Of a DNA stretch of 64,000 bases, positions 1-7,759 are shown in pieces; positions within the stretch are counted from its first letter, which is position 1, and each line of letters begins with the position of its first letter. Source of the DNA: CAZLRH01 sp964562015 (GTDB lineage: Bacteria > Verrucomicrobiota > Verrucomicrobiia > Opitutales > JABDGR01); the NCBI GenBank assembly GCA_964562015.1, contig CAZLRH010000016.1:1-64000 (forward strand). Direction: 5' to 3'. Below the pieces are notes generated by a model. The model did no database searches and had not been told where the DNA came from. It saw only the letters and a program-made list of their open reading frames with translations. Position numbers and translations under genes: made by a program.

Positions 1-54
<54 letters not shown>

Positions 55-147
55 ACTAGACTTCGAAGAGCTCCAAATCTGGTGATTCGGAACTACTATC
101 CCCAGATGAACACTGCGATAGTTCTATTGCACGTTTACTTTTTTACA

Positions 148-180
148 AGTGAACCTGCCCTTCGCCATCGCAGGTTCACT
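148..180 (-). other. 16S leader hairpin
   Basis: A perfect 11-bp inverted repeat (148-158 with 170-180, 11-nt loop) lies about 95 nt upstream of 16S on the minus strand. It is probably a folded part of the rRNA leader transcript. It has no T run, so it is unlikely to be a terminator. Confidence 0.6.
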
Positions 181-230
181 GGGCTTTTCTAAATAATTGA
201 ACGAGAATCCGCTCAATCGCACAAAATAAA

Positions 231-241
231 TTTCAAAGAAC
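231..241 (-). promoter_or_regulatory. boxA-like antitermination element in the rRNA leader
   Basis: The minus strand reads GTTCTTTGAAA about 180 nt upstream of 16S, similar to the NusB/NusE-bound boxA of rRNA leaders. The same 11-mer recurs at 7267-7277 at the 5' end of the structured tract described below. Function is inferred from position and similarity. Confidence 0.5.
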
Positions 242-952
242 ACCGATCCCTCCGCCGTCCCGTGACGGTGTTGGCCTTGCGGCCCGAGTTATCGGTTGAG
301 CCCCGGTTTATAGGGGCAAGAGGTCAACTAAGACTGAAAACTTTGCGACCGTCAAGCGGTTTTTGCGAAAATCTTCTGCCTCAGCCAACTTCCTTTTCTC
401 CCCCTCCCCACATCAAGTTACCCCGACGCGAAAAGAGGAAAAGCCGCGAACAATACTCCGATTCGCCCGCCCGACAAGACTTTTTTTGGAAATTTTTTTG
501 GCTCAACCATATTTATGCTAGTTGTTCCAAGATAATGACTTGCGCAACGGCCCATTTATCGGTGGCCGGAGCCCCATATCCCCAAACGACGCTCAGGTGA
601 CGATTCCGGTCGTACCACCGGCCTTTTCACCGTCCTTTGACCATCCAGCTAGGGCCCTTCGGCGCTCCTCCCGCAGACCAGGACAGCCCATTTCCAGGCC
701 TGCGGATCCATTAATTGTATTACATTCTGTCACTTGCCTATCCGCCGTCTTCTGTCCAGTTAGATGCGAGCTTGAGCATAATATGTACTTAGCTCAGCAA
801 ATAATGTCCGGACAATGAACATTTTAGGTTCATATTTCTAGCGGCCCGACCAGCCGTGGCCGCTCCTATATCCTTGCCAAGCAAGCCCTTAGTGAAAAAG
901 CTCTCCGTCTGGCACGCATCCTGATAAGGGTACTGTCACAACCGCTCCACCC
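242..952. other. Gene-free region upstream of the rRNA operon
   Basis: About 700 bases with no convincing coding frame. Short open frames here have no recognizable domain and an irregular composition. The rRNA promoters should lie here on minus. I could not identify a convincing -35/-10 pair. The segment around 481-540 (minus) is AT-rich and is a plausible place for one. Confidence 0.5.
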
Positions 953-1222
953 ATGAACTCCACCGACCCGCAGCCCCCTTCCGGCTCCAGCCAGCCCCAA
1001 CCCTCCACCAGGGCCGCGACTCCGACCCCTGGCCCCATTTTCAGCACCCCCGGCCGTCTGGCTGGCATCGCCGTCCTCCTCGCCACCCTCGGCGCCCTCA
1101 TCTGGCTCCTCACCACCGACTATTTGACGGAAATGACCAAACCCCTCGTCGAATTCGGCCTCATCATCATGTGCGCCGGCATCGTGGCCCTCGGAGCGGG
1201 ATTCTTTAAGCGGGGCAAATAA
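953..1222 (+). CDS. Small two-helix membrane protein, unknown function
   Basis: The 89-residue product has a Pro/Ser/Thr-rich N-terminal ~35 residues (likely disordered) followed by two hydrophobic segments (about residues 37-54 and 65-83) joined by a short loop, and ends in a basic FFKRGK tail. This suggests a small inner-membrane hairpin protein. I do not recognise a family. It precedes another small membrane protein on the same strand by 39 nt, so the two may be co-transcribed. The codon usage resembles neighbouring genes, which supports a real gene. Confidence 0.6.
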   Translation: MNSTDPQPPSGSSQPQPSTRAATPTPGPIFSTPGRLAGIAVLLATLGALIWLLTTDYLTEMTKPLVEFGLIIMCAGIVALGAGFFKRGK

Positions 1223-1261
1223 GGCAGCTAATTCAGCTTATGGATTCGATCGTTGGATTTA

Positions 1262-1732
1262 ATGAAACGCTACCTCTTCATCGTTTTTCGGACCTTGGCG
1301 GTGATAGCTGGCGCCATCGGCGTCTTCGTTTGGTTCGCGATTGCCTCATTTCCCGATTTAAGTGATGGCTCTGGCGCAAAATCAAAGACGTTGGACACGG
1401 TCATAATCTTAATGAACATGAGTTATAACGGCGCCTTGATTGGCGGCTGTTTTTCAAGATCGAAGCGAGCGCTGGCCTTATGGTTCCGCTATGCTCAAGG
1501 CATCGTGCTAGTACAGATTTTTGGAGTTTTAATTTTCGGCGGCAATTCCCGCCTTTTGTTGCTGCTGATTTACAGCGGTATATTCGTTGTTCCTACATTA
1601 CTCTGGTTCGCTTTGCTCGGCACTTCTCCAGCAAAATTAACGAAGGATGAAAACCGAGGTATGTCCTTTTCTAAAAAGCTGGCAGATAAAGGGTCCGAGA
1701 GTACCGGCGCAATTACTGACGGCGAAATTTAG
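1262..1732 (+). CDS. Hypothetical membrane protein, about four helices
   Basis: The 156-residue product starts at ATG (MKRYLFIVFRT); an in-frame TTG three codons upstream is an alternative. Hydrophobic stretches at roughly residues 4-26, 45-60, 75-95 and 98-118 suggest four membrane helices, with a polar C-terminal tail. No family recognised. The AT content is higher than in most neighbours, which could mean recent acquisition or relaxed constraint. It runs convergent with the DUF971 gene, 3 nt away. Confidence 0.6.
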   Translation: MKRYLFIVFRTLAVIAGAIGVFVWFAIASFPDLSDGSGAKSKTLDTVIILMNMSYNGALIGGCFSRSKRALALWFRYAQGIVLVQIFGVLIFGGNSRLLLLLIYSGIFVVPTLLWFALLGTSPAKLTKDENRGMSFSKKLADKGSESTGAITDGEI

Positions 1733-1735
1733 ACC

Positions 1736-2065
1736 TCATGTCGGATCCGTATTCTTAGGTCTCGTTCCCTCCCCCAACTCCCGCAAAAATTTCCACGTAA
1801 AAATACCGGTTTGGTGGCCGTCGCTGAAGATGAAGGCGATGCCGTAGTTCCCAACGGGTTTCCAGCCGGTGACAGTCACGCCGGCAAATTCCTTGGGGCC
1901 GTCGCCGCCGTATTGCTGGCCGAAGATGTCGCGCTCGCCAATGTTTTCCGCGCTGGGGGAACGGGTGCGGAGAAATTCGCCGCTAAAATAGTCCTCCACG
2001 CCGTCAGGCCAAAGGACGGCGACCTCGGTGCCGATGAGCTGCAGATCGCGGGGCGGAGGAATCAT
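1736..2065 (-). CDS. DUF971 (gamma-butyrobetaine hydroxylase N-terminal-like) protein
   Basis: The 109-residue protein carries the DUF971 signature: a WPDG turn near residue 19, a central VTGWKPVGNYGIAFIFSDGH stretch, and the closing GIFTWKFLREL block. The family is a small beta-rich domain related to the N-terminal domain of gamma-butyrobetaine hydroxylase; stand-alone bacterial members have been linked to iron-sulfur or MRP/ApbC contexts, but the role is not settled. The Cys residues that precede the central block in many members are missing here (SPSAENIG occupies that place). It is a single gene with repeats upstream. Confidence 0.85.
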   Translation of the reverse strand: MIPPPRDLQLIGTEVAVLWPDGVEDYFSGEFLRTRSPSAENIGERDIFGQQYGGDGPKEFAGVTVTGWKPVGNYGIAFIFSDGHQTGIFTWKFLRELGEGTRPKNTDPT

Positions 2066-2089
2066 GGGGGGAGAAAGAGTTTTTGTTTT

Positions 2090-2372
2090 TAGACGGAATT
2101 AACAGAATTGGGAGAATTTTCGGAAAAGAAAATGGAGCGGGTGGAATTACTGACCGAGTTGCAAGGTATCCAGCATGAGGCGGCGGGCTGAGGGCAGCCC
2201 GCCCTACCTTAAGAAGACGATCAAGGGTGGTGATTGAGGAAGAAAATTAAAGGCCTTGATTGAGGTAGGGCGCGCTGCCCTCAGCGCGCCGTTGTAATAA
2301 GGATGAGGTCCTAGACGCAAAATCCCGAAGAGTTCTCTAATTCTATTAATTCGATTAATTCTGTCAAAAGCC
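2090..2372. repeat. Inverted-repeat element, 'acagaatt' family (family A), copy 1
   Basis: The left arm near 2090-2120 contains GGAATTAACAGAATT and the right arm near 2331-2368 contains ATTCTATTAATTCGATTAAT plus TCTGTC, an imperfect inverted repeat. It encloses the REP-like pair at 2182-2290. Closer-spaced copies with the same arm sequence occur at 15257-15327 and 61551-61635. Confidence 0.5.
2182..2290. repeat. REP-like inverted repeat pair
   Basis: Arms 2182-2209 and 2263-2290 (28 nt each) are reverse complements with a few mismatches. Each arm is itself a GC-rich hairpin (GGCGGGCTGAGGGCAGCCCG type). The architecture resembles REP doublets. A pair of similar style, differing in sequence, lies at 3554-3625. 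Confidence 0.65.
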
Positions 2373-2433
2373 TCTTTTCCGGCGAACTTCGCGCGGCCCT
2401 GGGTGTCTATCACAAAGCAGAATCCAGTCGAAA

Positions 2434-2605
2434 CCATGGATTTCACGGACGACACGGATAGATGCCGGCTTAAAGGCTATGACCCGTCCGCCTTGCGACC
2501 GAACCGTCCTGCAACGCGATCGAGCGGGAGCTTCCACCCAAGTCCACCCCAGGCACCACCCGCCATTTTTCCTGCATCTGTGACTGCGGCGAAATCCGTA
2601 TAATT
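2434..2605. repeat. Imperfect inverted repeat, 'ccacggat' family (family B), copy 1
   Basis: The left arm begins ACCATGGATTTCACGGACGA and the right arm near 2575-2600 reads CATCTGTGACTGCGG then GAAATCCGTA, approximately its reverse complement. Arms of this kind (periodic CACRGAT) recur at 34813, 51001 and 56095. No credible gene lies between 2066 and 2737. Confidence 0.45.
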
Positions 2606-2737
2606 CTTAGACCACCGCGAGTCGCCTGGCCACTGAGCACCGATTTGCGTTTTTGTCGTTTCGCTATTTCATTTATCCTTCAGCGATTAGCGTATAGCAT
2701 TTGTTCCCTCTCCTTTATTCTTCCGCCTTCCCTTCCC

Positions 2738-3475
2738 ATGCCCCTCACCCCTTTCTCCTCGCCCGTGACCCCGCCCGCCTCCCGCCGCCGCGTCTGGCTG
2801 TGGCTGCTGCCGCTAGCGGGTTTTGCCGCTCTTTTCGCCATGGCCCAAACTTCCCCCACCACTCCGAAACCCGCCGCAGACGCCAAGCCCGCGGCCGATC
2901 CGAAATCCACGCCCGCCGCCAAACCGACAACCGACCCCACCTGGGCGACCGCGACCTTTGGCGCGGGCTGCTTCTGGTGCACGCAAGCGGTGCTGCAACG
3001 GGTCGAGGGCATCAAGGAAGTCACCTGCGGCTACATGGGCGGCACGGTGAAGAACCCGACCTACGAGGAAGTCTGCACGGGCGCGACCGGCCACGCCGAA
3101 GTCGTCCAGGTGAAATTCGACCCCGCCGTGATTTCGTATGATCATTTGCTCGAGTGGTTCTGGAAGTTGCACGACCCGACGACCAAGAACCAGCAGGGCA
3201 ACGATGTGGGCACGCAATACCGCTCGGTGATTTTCTACTACGACGACGCGCAGAAAGCCGCCGCCGAAAAATCCATGGCCGCCGCGCAAATCCGCTTCAT
3301 CCGGCCCATCGTCACCGAAATTGTGAAGGCCGGGGATTTCTGGCCGGCGGAGGATTACCATCAGGATTACTTCAACAAGCACCCGACGGCAGGCTACTGC
3401 TCGTATATCATCGCGCCGAAACTGGATCACCTGAACATGGACCTCTCGACCAGCGCGCCGAAGAAGGTGAAGTAG
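2738..3475 (+). CDS. msrA: Peptide-methionine (S)-S-oxide reductase, exported form
   Basis: It reduces methionine-S-sulfoxide in damaged proteins. The catalytic cysteine lies in GAGCFWC (about residue 78); YMGG, GHAEVVQVKFDP, the downstream NDVGTQYRS block and EDYHQDYF are family hallmarks, and GYCSYIIAPK near the C-terminus can supply a resolving cysteine. The chosen ATG gives a short N-region, a hydrophobic helix (WLWLLPLAGFAALFAMA) and a Pro/Ala/Lys-rich linker, so the enzyme is probably exported and periplasmic. An upstream in-frame ATG at 2645 would add a second hydrophobic stretch and is less likely. The catalytic part has normal family length. Confidence 0.95.
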   Translation: MPLTPFSSPVTPPASRRRVWLWLLPLAGFAALFAMAQTSPTTPKPAADAKPAADPKSTPAAKPTTDPTWATATFGAGCFWCTQAVLQRVEGIKEVTCGYMGGTVKNPTYEEVCTGATGHAEVVQVKFDPAVISYDHLLEWFWKLHDPTTKNQQGNDVGTQYRSVIFYYDDAQKAAAEKSMAAAQIRFIRPIVTEIVKAGDFWPAEDYHQDYFNKHPTAGYCSYIIAPKLDHLNMDLSTSAPKKVK

Positions 3476-3553
3476 GAGGGTGCGCAAGCCTCTGCGCAAA
3501 GCGGCGCTTTATGGAGCCAGGGAAAAGTAATGTCGGGCTCGAAATTCCTGAAA

Positions 3554-3625
3554 AGGGCCGCCGCAAGCGGCACCCCTACGCCTGAAAATGCTGTGCGCGG
3601 TAGGGGCGTCGCTTGCGACGGCCCT
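3554..3625. repeat. REP-like inverted repeat
   Basis: Arms 3554-3579 and 3600-3625 are 26-nt imperfect reverse complements. The inner GCCGCAAGCGGC-type hairpin of the left arm is matched by GTCGCTTGCGAC on the right. It sits downstream of msrA, where it could act as an mRNA 3' structure. It has no T run. Confidence 0.6.
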
Positions 3626-3745
3626 CGGACATTAATTATGCAGGAATCAATAGCCCGCGCATGAGATTCGAGGGCTGGCGTCGCGTTGCGCCGAATCGCC
3701 CCATCCCGCGCTCAATGCAGACACGGTCCTTTCTTCATCTTCCTT

Positions 3746-3835
3746 TTTATGCCTCTTGTGCTTTTTGTGGTGAATAAAATCGGGTCCTGAAACGAGAAGA
3801 AAAAGTTTAACCACAAAAAGCACAAGAGGCATAAA
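3746..3835. repeat. Perfect 26-bp inverted repeat (family C)
   Basis: Arms 3746-3771 and 3810-3835 are perfect reverse complements with a 38-nt spacer. Each arm is built from a CCACAAAAAGCACAAGAGG unit, the same CCAC-N-CAC style as the family B arms. It directly abuts the possible gene remnant that begins at 3835. Perfect identity of the arms suggests a recent insertion or active maintenance. Confidence 0.75.
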
Positions 3836-3963
3836 CCCAGGGCCTGAGCCAACCCAAAGCCCCGGCCCGAAACCCCAAAGTCCGACCCCGCGACGACGGC
3901 ATGCTCCTCGTCTTTGACGAAACCCCGCCGCCCGACGACGAACCCGTCTTCTGGACCGACTGA
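3835..3963 (+). pseudogene. Possible 3' remnant of a coding gene
   Basis: In one forward frame, 42 codons read to a TGA with coding-like composition. The C-terminus reads PRDDGMLLVFDETPPPDDEP then VFWTD, an acidic/proline-rich end typical of real protein tails. Upstream the frame hits a stop inside the inverted repeat at 3832-3834. This looks like the end of a gene whose 5' part was replaced by the repeat, but a chance frame or a short gene starting at the internal ATG cannot be excluded. Confidence 0.35.
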
Positions 3964-4393
3964 GGCCCCAATTTCAGTCCGGCGGAGCCTTGCCCTGTGC
4001 CGTGAAAAAGCATTGTTTCGCAACCGGATAATCCCTACATTTTGGGCTGTGCAGTCCCTGAGTTATACCGGGGCGAATTTTTCTTTATCAATCAGCATTC
4101 AGCAATCAACATTCCGCATTTCCGCCACACTCCCCCTTAACCGCCACCCCTTGTATTCCCCTCCCCAAAAAAGCAACTTCCTATCAGTAACGGACTCAGT
4201 CTGCCTTGGCAGCGGCGACGTAGGTTTTTAGCAAAAATGTAAGCTGGCCAGAGGTTTCGCGAAGTATTTTCCGGGGCATTTCATAATTCCCATCCATCAA
4301 ATGAGTCCTTTGACTACCGCAAAACGTAGTTGAATGATTTTTACAATGATACCGGAACTCATTGAAGTTTTTTCTGCTCAACGGATCGTATCC
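3964..4393. other. Gene-poor stretch upstream of the 4394 gene
   Basis: This AT-richer stretch has no convincing coding frame. It presumably holds the promoter of the 4394-6050 pair. I did not find a clear consensus promoter or terminator. Confidence 0.4.
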
Positions 4394-5251
4394 ATGATTT
4401 TTCGAAGTCAATGGGTACGGGCGGTGGCTATCATGGCTATCTCCGGCTTTTTAATCCTCCAATATCTTTCCATTTTGCATTGCGACGGCAAGATAGCAGA
4501 ACTGGCGGAACAGAACCGGCGGTTGCAGTCAGAACTAGCAGCGCGCAAAACAGTTTCGGAGCCCAGGGGGTTTAGGTCTCATGTGCTTACCCCTTCACCT
4601 GAGAGTCCACATAGCCTTCAAATTGAAGTGCCAGTGGATGTGCTAAACGGTTTTCCCCTGTCATTGTTCGGCCTGCAAGGTGACCTGCTTCCGGAGACTT
4701 ACACCAAACTCGGCATTACCGAAGCACAGGCCACGCAGATGCAGGTAATCCTCAATGACGAGATTGGTCGCCTGCAGGAGTTAACGCGCGGAGCTGTTCG
4801 CCCTGTGGCGCAGGAGGAATTGGATGCGCAACAGGACTCCGGCGTGTTAAATTTTCTCCGGCGAAATCCCGGAGGGCAATCTATATATCGGGTTTCGCCG
4901 CTGAATTTACCCGAACGGGAGGAGGCTTTAGCCAAACTGAGCGAGGCCCTCGCCACGGTGATCAGTCCTGCGCAGGTGGCATTGGTGCTGAATCGCATCA
5001 AGTATTCGCCAAAGTTTTGGCTGCTGGCGGGGGCGGGACTTACGGTGGCTTTTGCAGATTCGATGACCCGCCCCGGCACCCGTTCCGGCGCTGCTCCCGC
5101 GCCCATTTCAGCAATATTTATCGCTTACTCGCCGAATGATCAGCATTTGTCGAGCAGTTCCAGCTACCGAAGTCGAGATGTGGTGCCACCGGAGCTGCAA
5201 TATCTTTTTCAGGCTTTGGATGCCTCTGCTGCGCCAGCAAAGGCGCCTTGA
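4394..5251 (+). CDS. Membrane-anchored protein of the 'IPPL' paralog family, copy 1
   Basis: The start (MIFRSQWVRAV) is followed by a membrane helix (about residues 8-25), a coiled coil (KIAELAEQNRRLQSELAAR) and a roughly 200-residue soluble domain. That domain has the family pattern: KLGITEAQATQMQ, then FLRRNPGGQSIYRVSPL, then a helix ending ATVISPAQVALVL and a beta stretch (WLLAGAGLTVAFAD). Three related proteins lie in this window (5262, 59101 and the C-terminal part of 59937, which is fused to an ECF sigma factor). An N-out or periplasmic sensor role is inferred from that fusion. ATGs 20 and 16 codons upstream are alternative starts. It overlaps no gene and is followed after 10 nt by its paralog. 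Confidence 0.7.
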   Translation: MIFRSQWVRAVAIMAISGFLILQYLSILHCDGKIAELAEQNRRLQSELAARKTVSEPRGFRSHVLTPSPESPHSLQIEVPVDVLNGFPLSLFGLQGDLLPETYTKLGITEAQATQMQVILNDEIGRLQELTRGAVRPVAQEELDAQQDSGVLNFLRRNPGGQSIYRVSPLNLPEREEALAKLSEALATVISPAQVALVLNRIKYSPKFWLLAGAGLTVAFADSMTRPGTRSGAAPAPISAIFIAYSPNDQHLSSSSSYRSRDVVPPELQYLFQALDASAAPAKAP

Positions 5252-5261
5252 TATTACGCCG

Positions 5262-6050
5262 ATGACCACCACCAAAAGATGGCTCCGTGACGGGTTGATA
5301 TTCGCGGGCGCAATGCTTTTTGCATGGTGGGAGCATAGTCGGCTCACTGCCAAACAAGGCGAGCTCGAAAGGCTATTGCAGCAACATGAGTCTTTGTTGG
5401 CGAAGGTATCCGCTGCTTCGGCGCAGCAACCTTTACCTTCATCCGCGTTTCTAGCTTCGACTGAGCAGAGCCTTTACCTTCCCTTGGAGCTAAAGACTAT
5501 TTCAGACCTCAAGTTTGACGCCATCGGCCAGAATGGCAAGCTCACTCCGTCCGCCATCGCCCTGCTCGGGATGTCTTCCTTAGAAGCCACGCGGGTGCAA
5601 GACCTCTTCGATCAATGGACTTCACGTATGCGTGAATATGGCCGGGAAAATCTGCATGAAATCGATCCCCAGCAAATAGATGATGTCACGGTCGGAAATT
5701 TTCTTCGCACGCATCCTGGCCAGCAGACGGTTTACCAAATACCGCCCCTGAGTGAAGCTGATCAGCGGGAACTTTTGCAGACGCTGGGTGATAATCTCGT
5801 AGCGGCCCTGGGCCAGGATCGAGCGGAAATTTTACAACAACACTTTAGGGATGTTAAGTTCTTGTGGTTTGCCTATGGGGGCAAGGCCACCATCGCTTTC
5901 AGTGCCAATACGGGCAGAGGGCGAAACACCCTTCCCACCAATTTTATGCTCTGGGTGCAGCGCGCTGATTATCCAGCGATTTATGAAGCAGATGCGTATC
6001 GCAATGGGGTGCCAAACATTTTGAAAGACATTTTCAATGAAAAAAAATAG
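5262..6050 (+). CDS. Membrane-anchored protein of the 'IPPL' paralog family, copy 2
   Basis: The 262-residue paralog begins 10 nt after the preceding stop, so the two form an operon. It has a short basic N-terminus, one membrane helix (DGLIFAGAMLFAWW), a coiled coil (KQGELERLLQQHESLLAKV) and the shared domain with LLGMSSLEATRVQDLFD, GNFLRTHPGQQTVYQIPPL and NLVAALGQDRAEILQ. Function is unknown; by analogy with the sigma-fused member it may sense an envelope signal. Its last codons (EKK-stop) overlap the T8 tract that ends the minus-strand structured tract. Confidence 0.7.
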   Translation: MTTTKRWLRDGLIFAGAMLFAWWEHSRLTAKQGELERLLQQHESLLAKVSAASAQQPLPSSAFLASTEQSLYLPLELKTISDLKFDAIGQNGKLTPSAIALLGMSSLEATRVQDLFDQWTSRMREYGRENLHEIDPQQIDDVTVGNFLRTHPGQQTVYQIPPLSEADQRELLQTLGDNLVAALGQDRAEILQQHFRDVKFLWFAYGGKATIAFSANTGRGRNTLPTNFMLWVQRADYPAIYEADAYRNGVPNILKDIFNEKK

Positions 6051-6118
6051 TGATTCGTTGCGAGATAGTCCCGATTGCATCGGTGGCCATCGATTCACAT
6101 CCCTTGTTCGGGACGGAT
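6040..6118 (-). terminator. Putative intrinsic terminator of the structured RNA
   Basis: On minus, GTGAATCG pairs with CGAATCAC (7 of 8 positions), enclosing a perfect CCGAT-GCA-ATCGG hairpin, and is followed by TA and eight T residues (6040-6047). The stem is interrupted and longer than a classic terminator. It lies on top of the end of the plus-strand gene 5262-6050, so the two transcripts would converge here. Confidence 0.5.
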
Positions 6119-7262
6119 ATCAAACCTGCCTTCTCGGAGGTGGTGTGGCGCACCCCTGTGCAGGGGTTGACTCCCTCTTCATTGAGTTGGCTTGCTTAGG
6201 CTCTGAGGTCTCGCTGGGCGCATCTTTCATCGCCAGTCAGTCATACTTCTATCACGGCGTTGACTGGGTCGGGTTCCCAATACCTCGATAACGTAGTCAC
6301 CGCTGGTGCAGCTCTCGCGGTCGGTAGTAGTTCCGTGGGCGCGTCGGCGCGCGGGTAGGCCGGAGCCCAAAAACAGTGAAGCCCCGGAAGTCTTACGACC
6401 TCCGGGGCCCCAAAAGTGGGAGTGGGCGCTCGCCACGCGCTCTTTCCCGTTCACCGGACCTTAGGCGCACCACCAAACGGTGGGCGGCCGGTTCCCCGAC
6501 GCCAGTCCCCGCGGCAACGCGGAGGTTTCGGTCTCTTGGCAGGACCGCCGCCAGGATTGCTCCCGACGATTATTGGGTGAGGCCTTTCAGCGCGGTTCGC
6601 GAGATTCCTGCCGGAATCCACACGCCGCACAAGGAGATGAGACCGCTGCAACCCGGCCTCGTCACCGTAAGTCCATCAAGACGGCCCCCGGGAACTTCCC
6701 CCGGAGCGTTGGCTTGGTGGTACGAGTCTTGCCTCTTATCCCTCAGCCGACTTTTGCTGGTGCAGGCCGCCGACGCGCTTTTGCGCGCCCACGGCTCGAA
6801 TAAGGCCGGGCGGCTCCCGCTTCTGGAGCCGTCGCGCCTCCCGTCCGGCACGGAAGTTTTCGTACAGTGCTCGTGAGAGCAAAGCCTTCCCGCGAGGTGC
6901 CCTCGCGCCTCCGTGTCCGACGGACTGGTATGCATGGTAGTCAACTTCGACCCAGACCTTGGGGTCACCATGTGCTGCCACGGCGGCAAAATAGCCGCGG
7001 CGATCACTCGGTTCGGCGCCACTTTTGCTTGTGAGCCTAACCTCACACTCCCTCTTGTCGCAATACCACCCGTGGATGCGACTCCACGAGCCGGGAGTGG
7101 TGAAACATGCCTGGCGCGCCAACTCCACCCGAGGGTGGCGGCCATCACCAGGGGCCCGAGCTACCAGTTAGCCCGAGCCTTTCCCCGGTTACCCGGGATT
7201 ATCCCAGAGCGCTTCCGGTGGCCGCCTGCCCCTCGCAGGGCCGCGACCACTTTTCCCGCTCC

Positions 7263-7277
7263 GTTCTTTCAAAGAAC
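7263..7277 (-). promoter_or_regulatory. boxA-like block within a 15-bp palindrome
   Basis: GTTCTTTCAAAGAAC is a perfect palindrome around one central base. On minus it contains GTTCTTTGAAA, identical over 11 nt to the boxA-like site of the rRNA leader at 231-241. It lies at the upstream end of the structured tract. It may be an antitermination signal or a protein-binding site. Confidence 0.45.
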
Positions 7278-7326
7278 CGTGCGATGAGTATCGCAGAATT
7301 CTTCTTTTTGCGCAAGGGGGTGACGC

Positions 7327-7494
7327 AAAATAGTTTTGACTGTCAACAAGTTGTGAAAATAAAGAAGGTGAATAAGCGGCCCTTGGTGAATAACTCCGCA
7401 AGGCCGCGAAAATCAATCATTTCCGCAACGAAAAAACGTGAATAACCTAGGCCGGACACCGTTTGCTCCCGGTGGATAACTTCGCGGTGAATAA
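7327..7494. other. Cluster of five DnaA-box-like sites, candidate replication origin (oriC)
   Basis: Five 9-mers of form TTATYCACS lie on minus, all in the same orientation: 7367-7375, 7385-7393, 7437-7445, 7471-7479 and 7486-7494. They differ from the E. coli TTATNCACA box mainly at the last base. AT-richer DNA flanks them on the left (7327-7366) and right (around 7600-7650), a possible unwinding element. No dnaA or gidA gene is in the window. Five such boxes in 128 bp is well beyond chance. Confidence 0.5.
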
Positions 7495-7759
7495 CGTGTG
7501 AAGAAGTTTTTGTGCGAAAAAGCAGGAATTTCGGGCGAAAACAGTGGCGAGACGCGGGAAAAGCCGGGGAGGCAGTTAATCCGGCGAACGTCTTTGACTG
7601 TCATTTATTATCACTTTTTCTCTTTATACATTTCCATAATTCCTCGCGCCCTCGCGCACCCCCTTCCTTTCCGGCTTACATAAATATTTCGACATGGCCC
7701 GGGCGCGCGGTAAACTGGGCGGGCAATTTGAACGCTGCCGTTCGGTTGCACCCCACCCC

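Larger units (their letters stand above)
6040..7277 (-). ncRNA. Candidate large structured non-coding RNA, unknown family
   Basis: About 1.2 kb of GC-rich sequence has no frame with recognizable protein but is packed with hairpins. Examples are 6381-6408 (12-bp stem, GUAA loop on minus), 7184-7197 (CCCGG-GUAA-CCGGG on minus), 6891-6907 (7 bp), 6811-6831 (7 bp), 6603-6618 (6 bp), 6152-6167 (7 bp) and 6071-6083 (5 bp). The GNRA-type loops occur on the minus strand, which sets the orientation. A boxA-like GTTCTTTGAAA, shared with the rRNA leader, lies at the 5' end (7267-7277), and the 3' end has a GTGAATCG/CGAATCAC stem followed closely by T8 (6040-6047). It does not match RNase P, tmRNA, SRP or rRNA motifs that I know. 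Ends are estimates. Confidence 0.6.

Noticed and set aside
3914..4231. 105-codon plus-strand open frame in the gene-poor region
   Set aside because: Low-complexity composition, no start context, and it overlaps the more credible remnant in another frame.
6740..6840. Group II intron domain V-like string (GAGCCGTGGGCGCGC..) on minus
   Set aside because: The 3' half does not pair as domain V requires, and no reverse transcriptase or intron ends were found.
6570..7148. Minus-strand open frames within the structured tract as possible IscB, TnpB or other proteins
   Set aside because: No RuvC, HNH or zinc-ribbon motifs, and frames coincide with hairpin sequence; treated as non-coding.
6040..7277. 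RNase P RNA, tmRNA or SRP RNA as identity of the tract
   Set aside because: The diagnostic blocks (GAGGAAAGTCC, alanine tag, GGAAGGGAGCAGCC type) are absent and the tract is too long.
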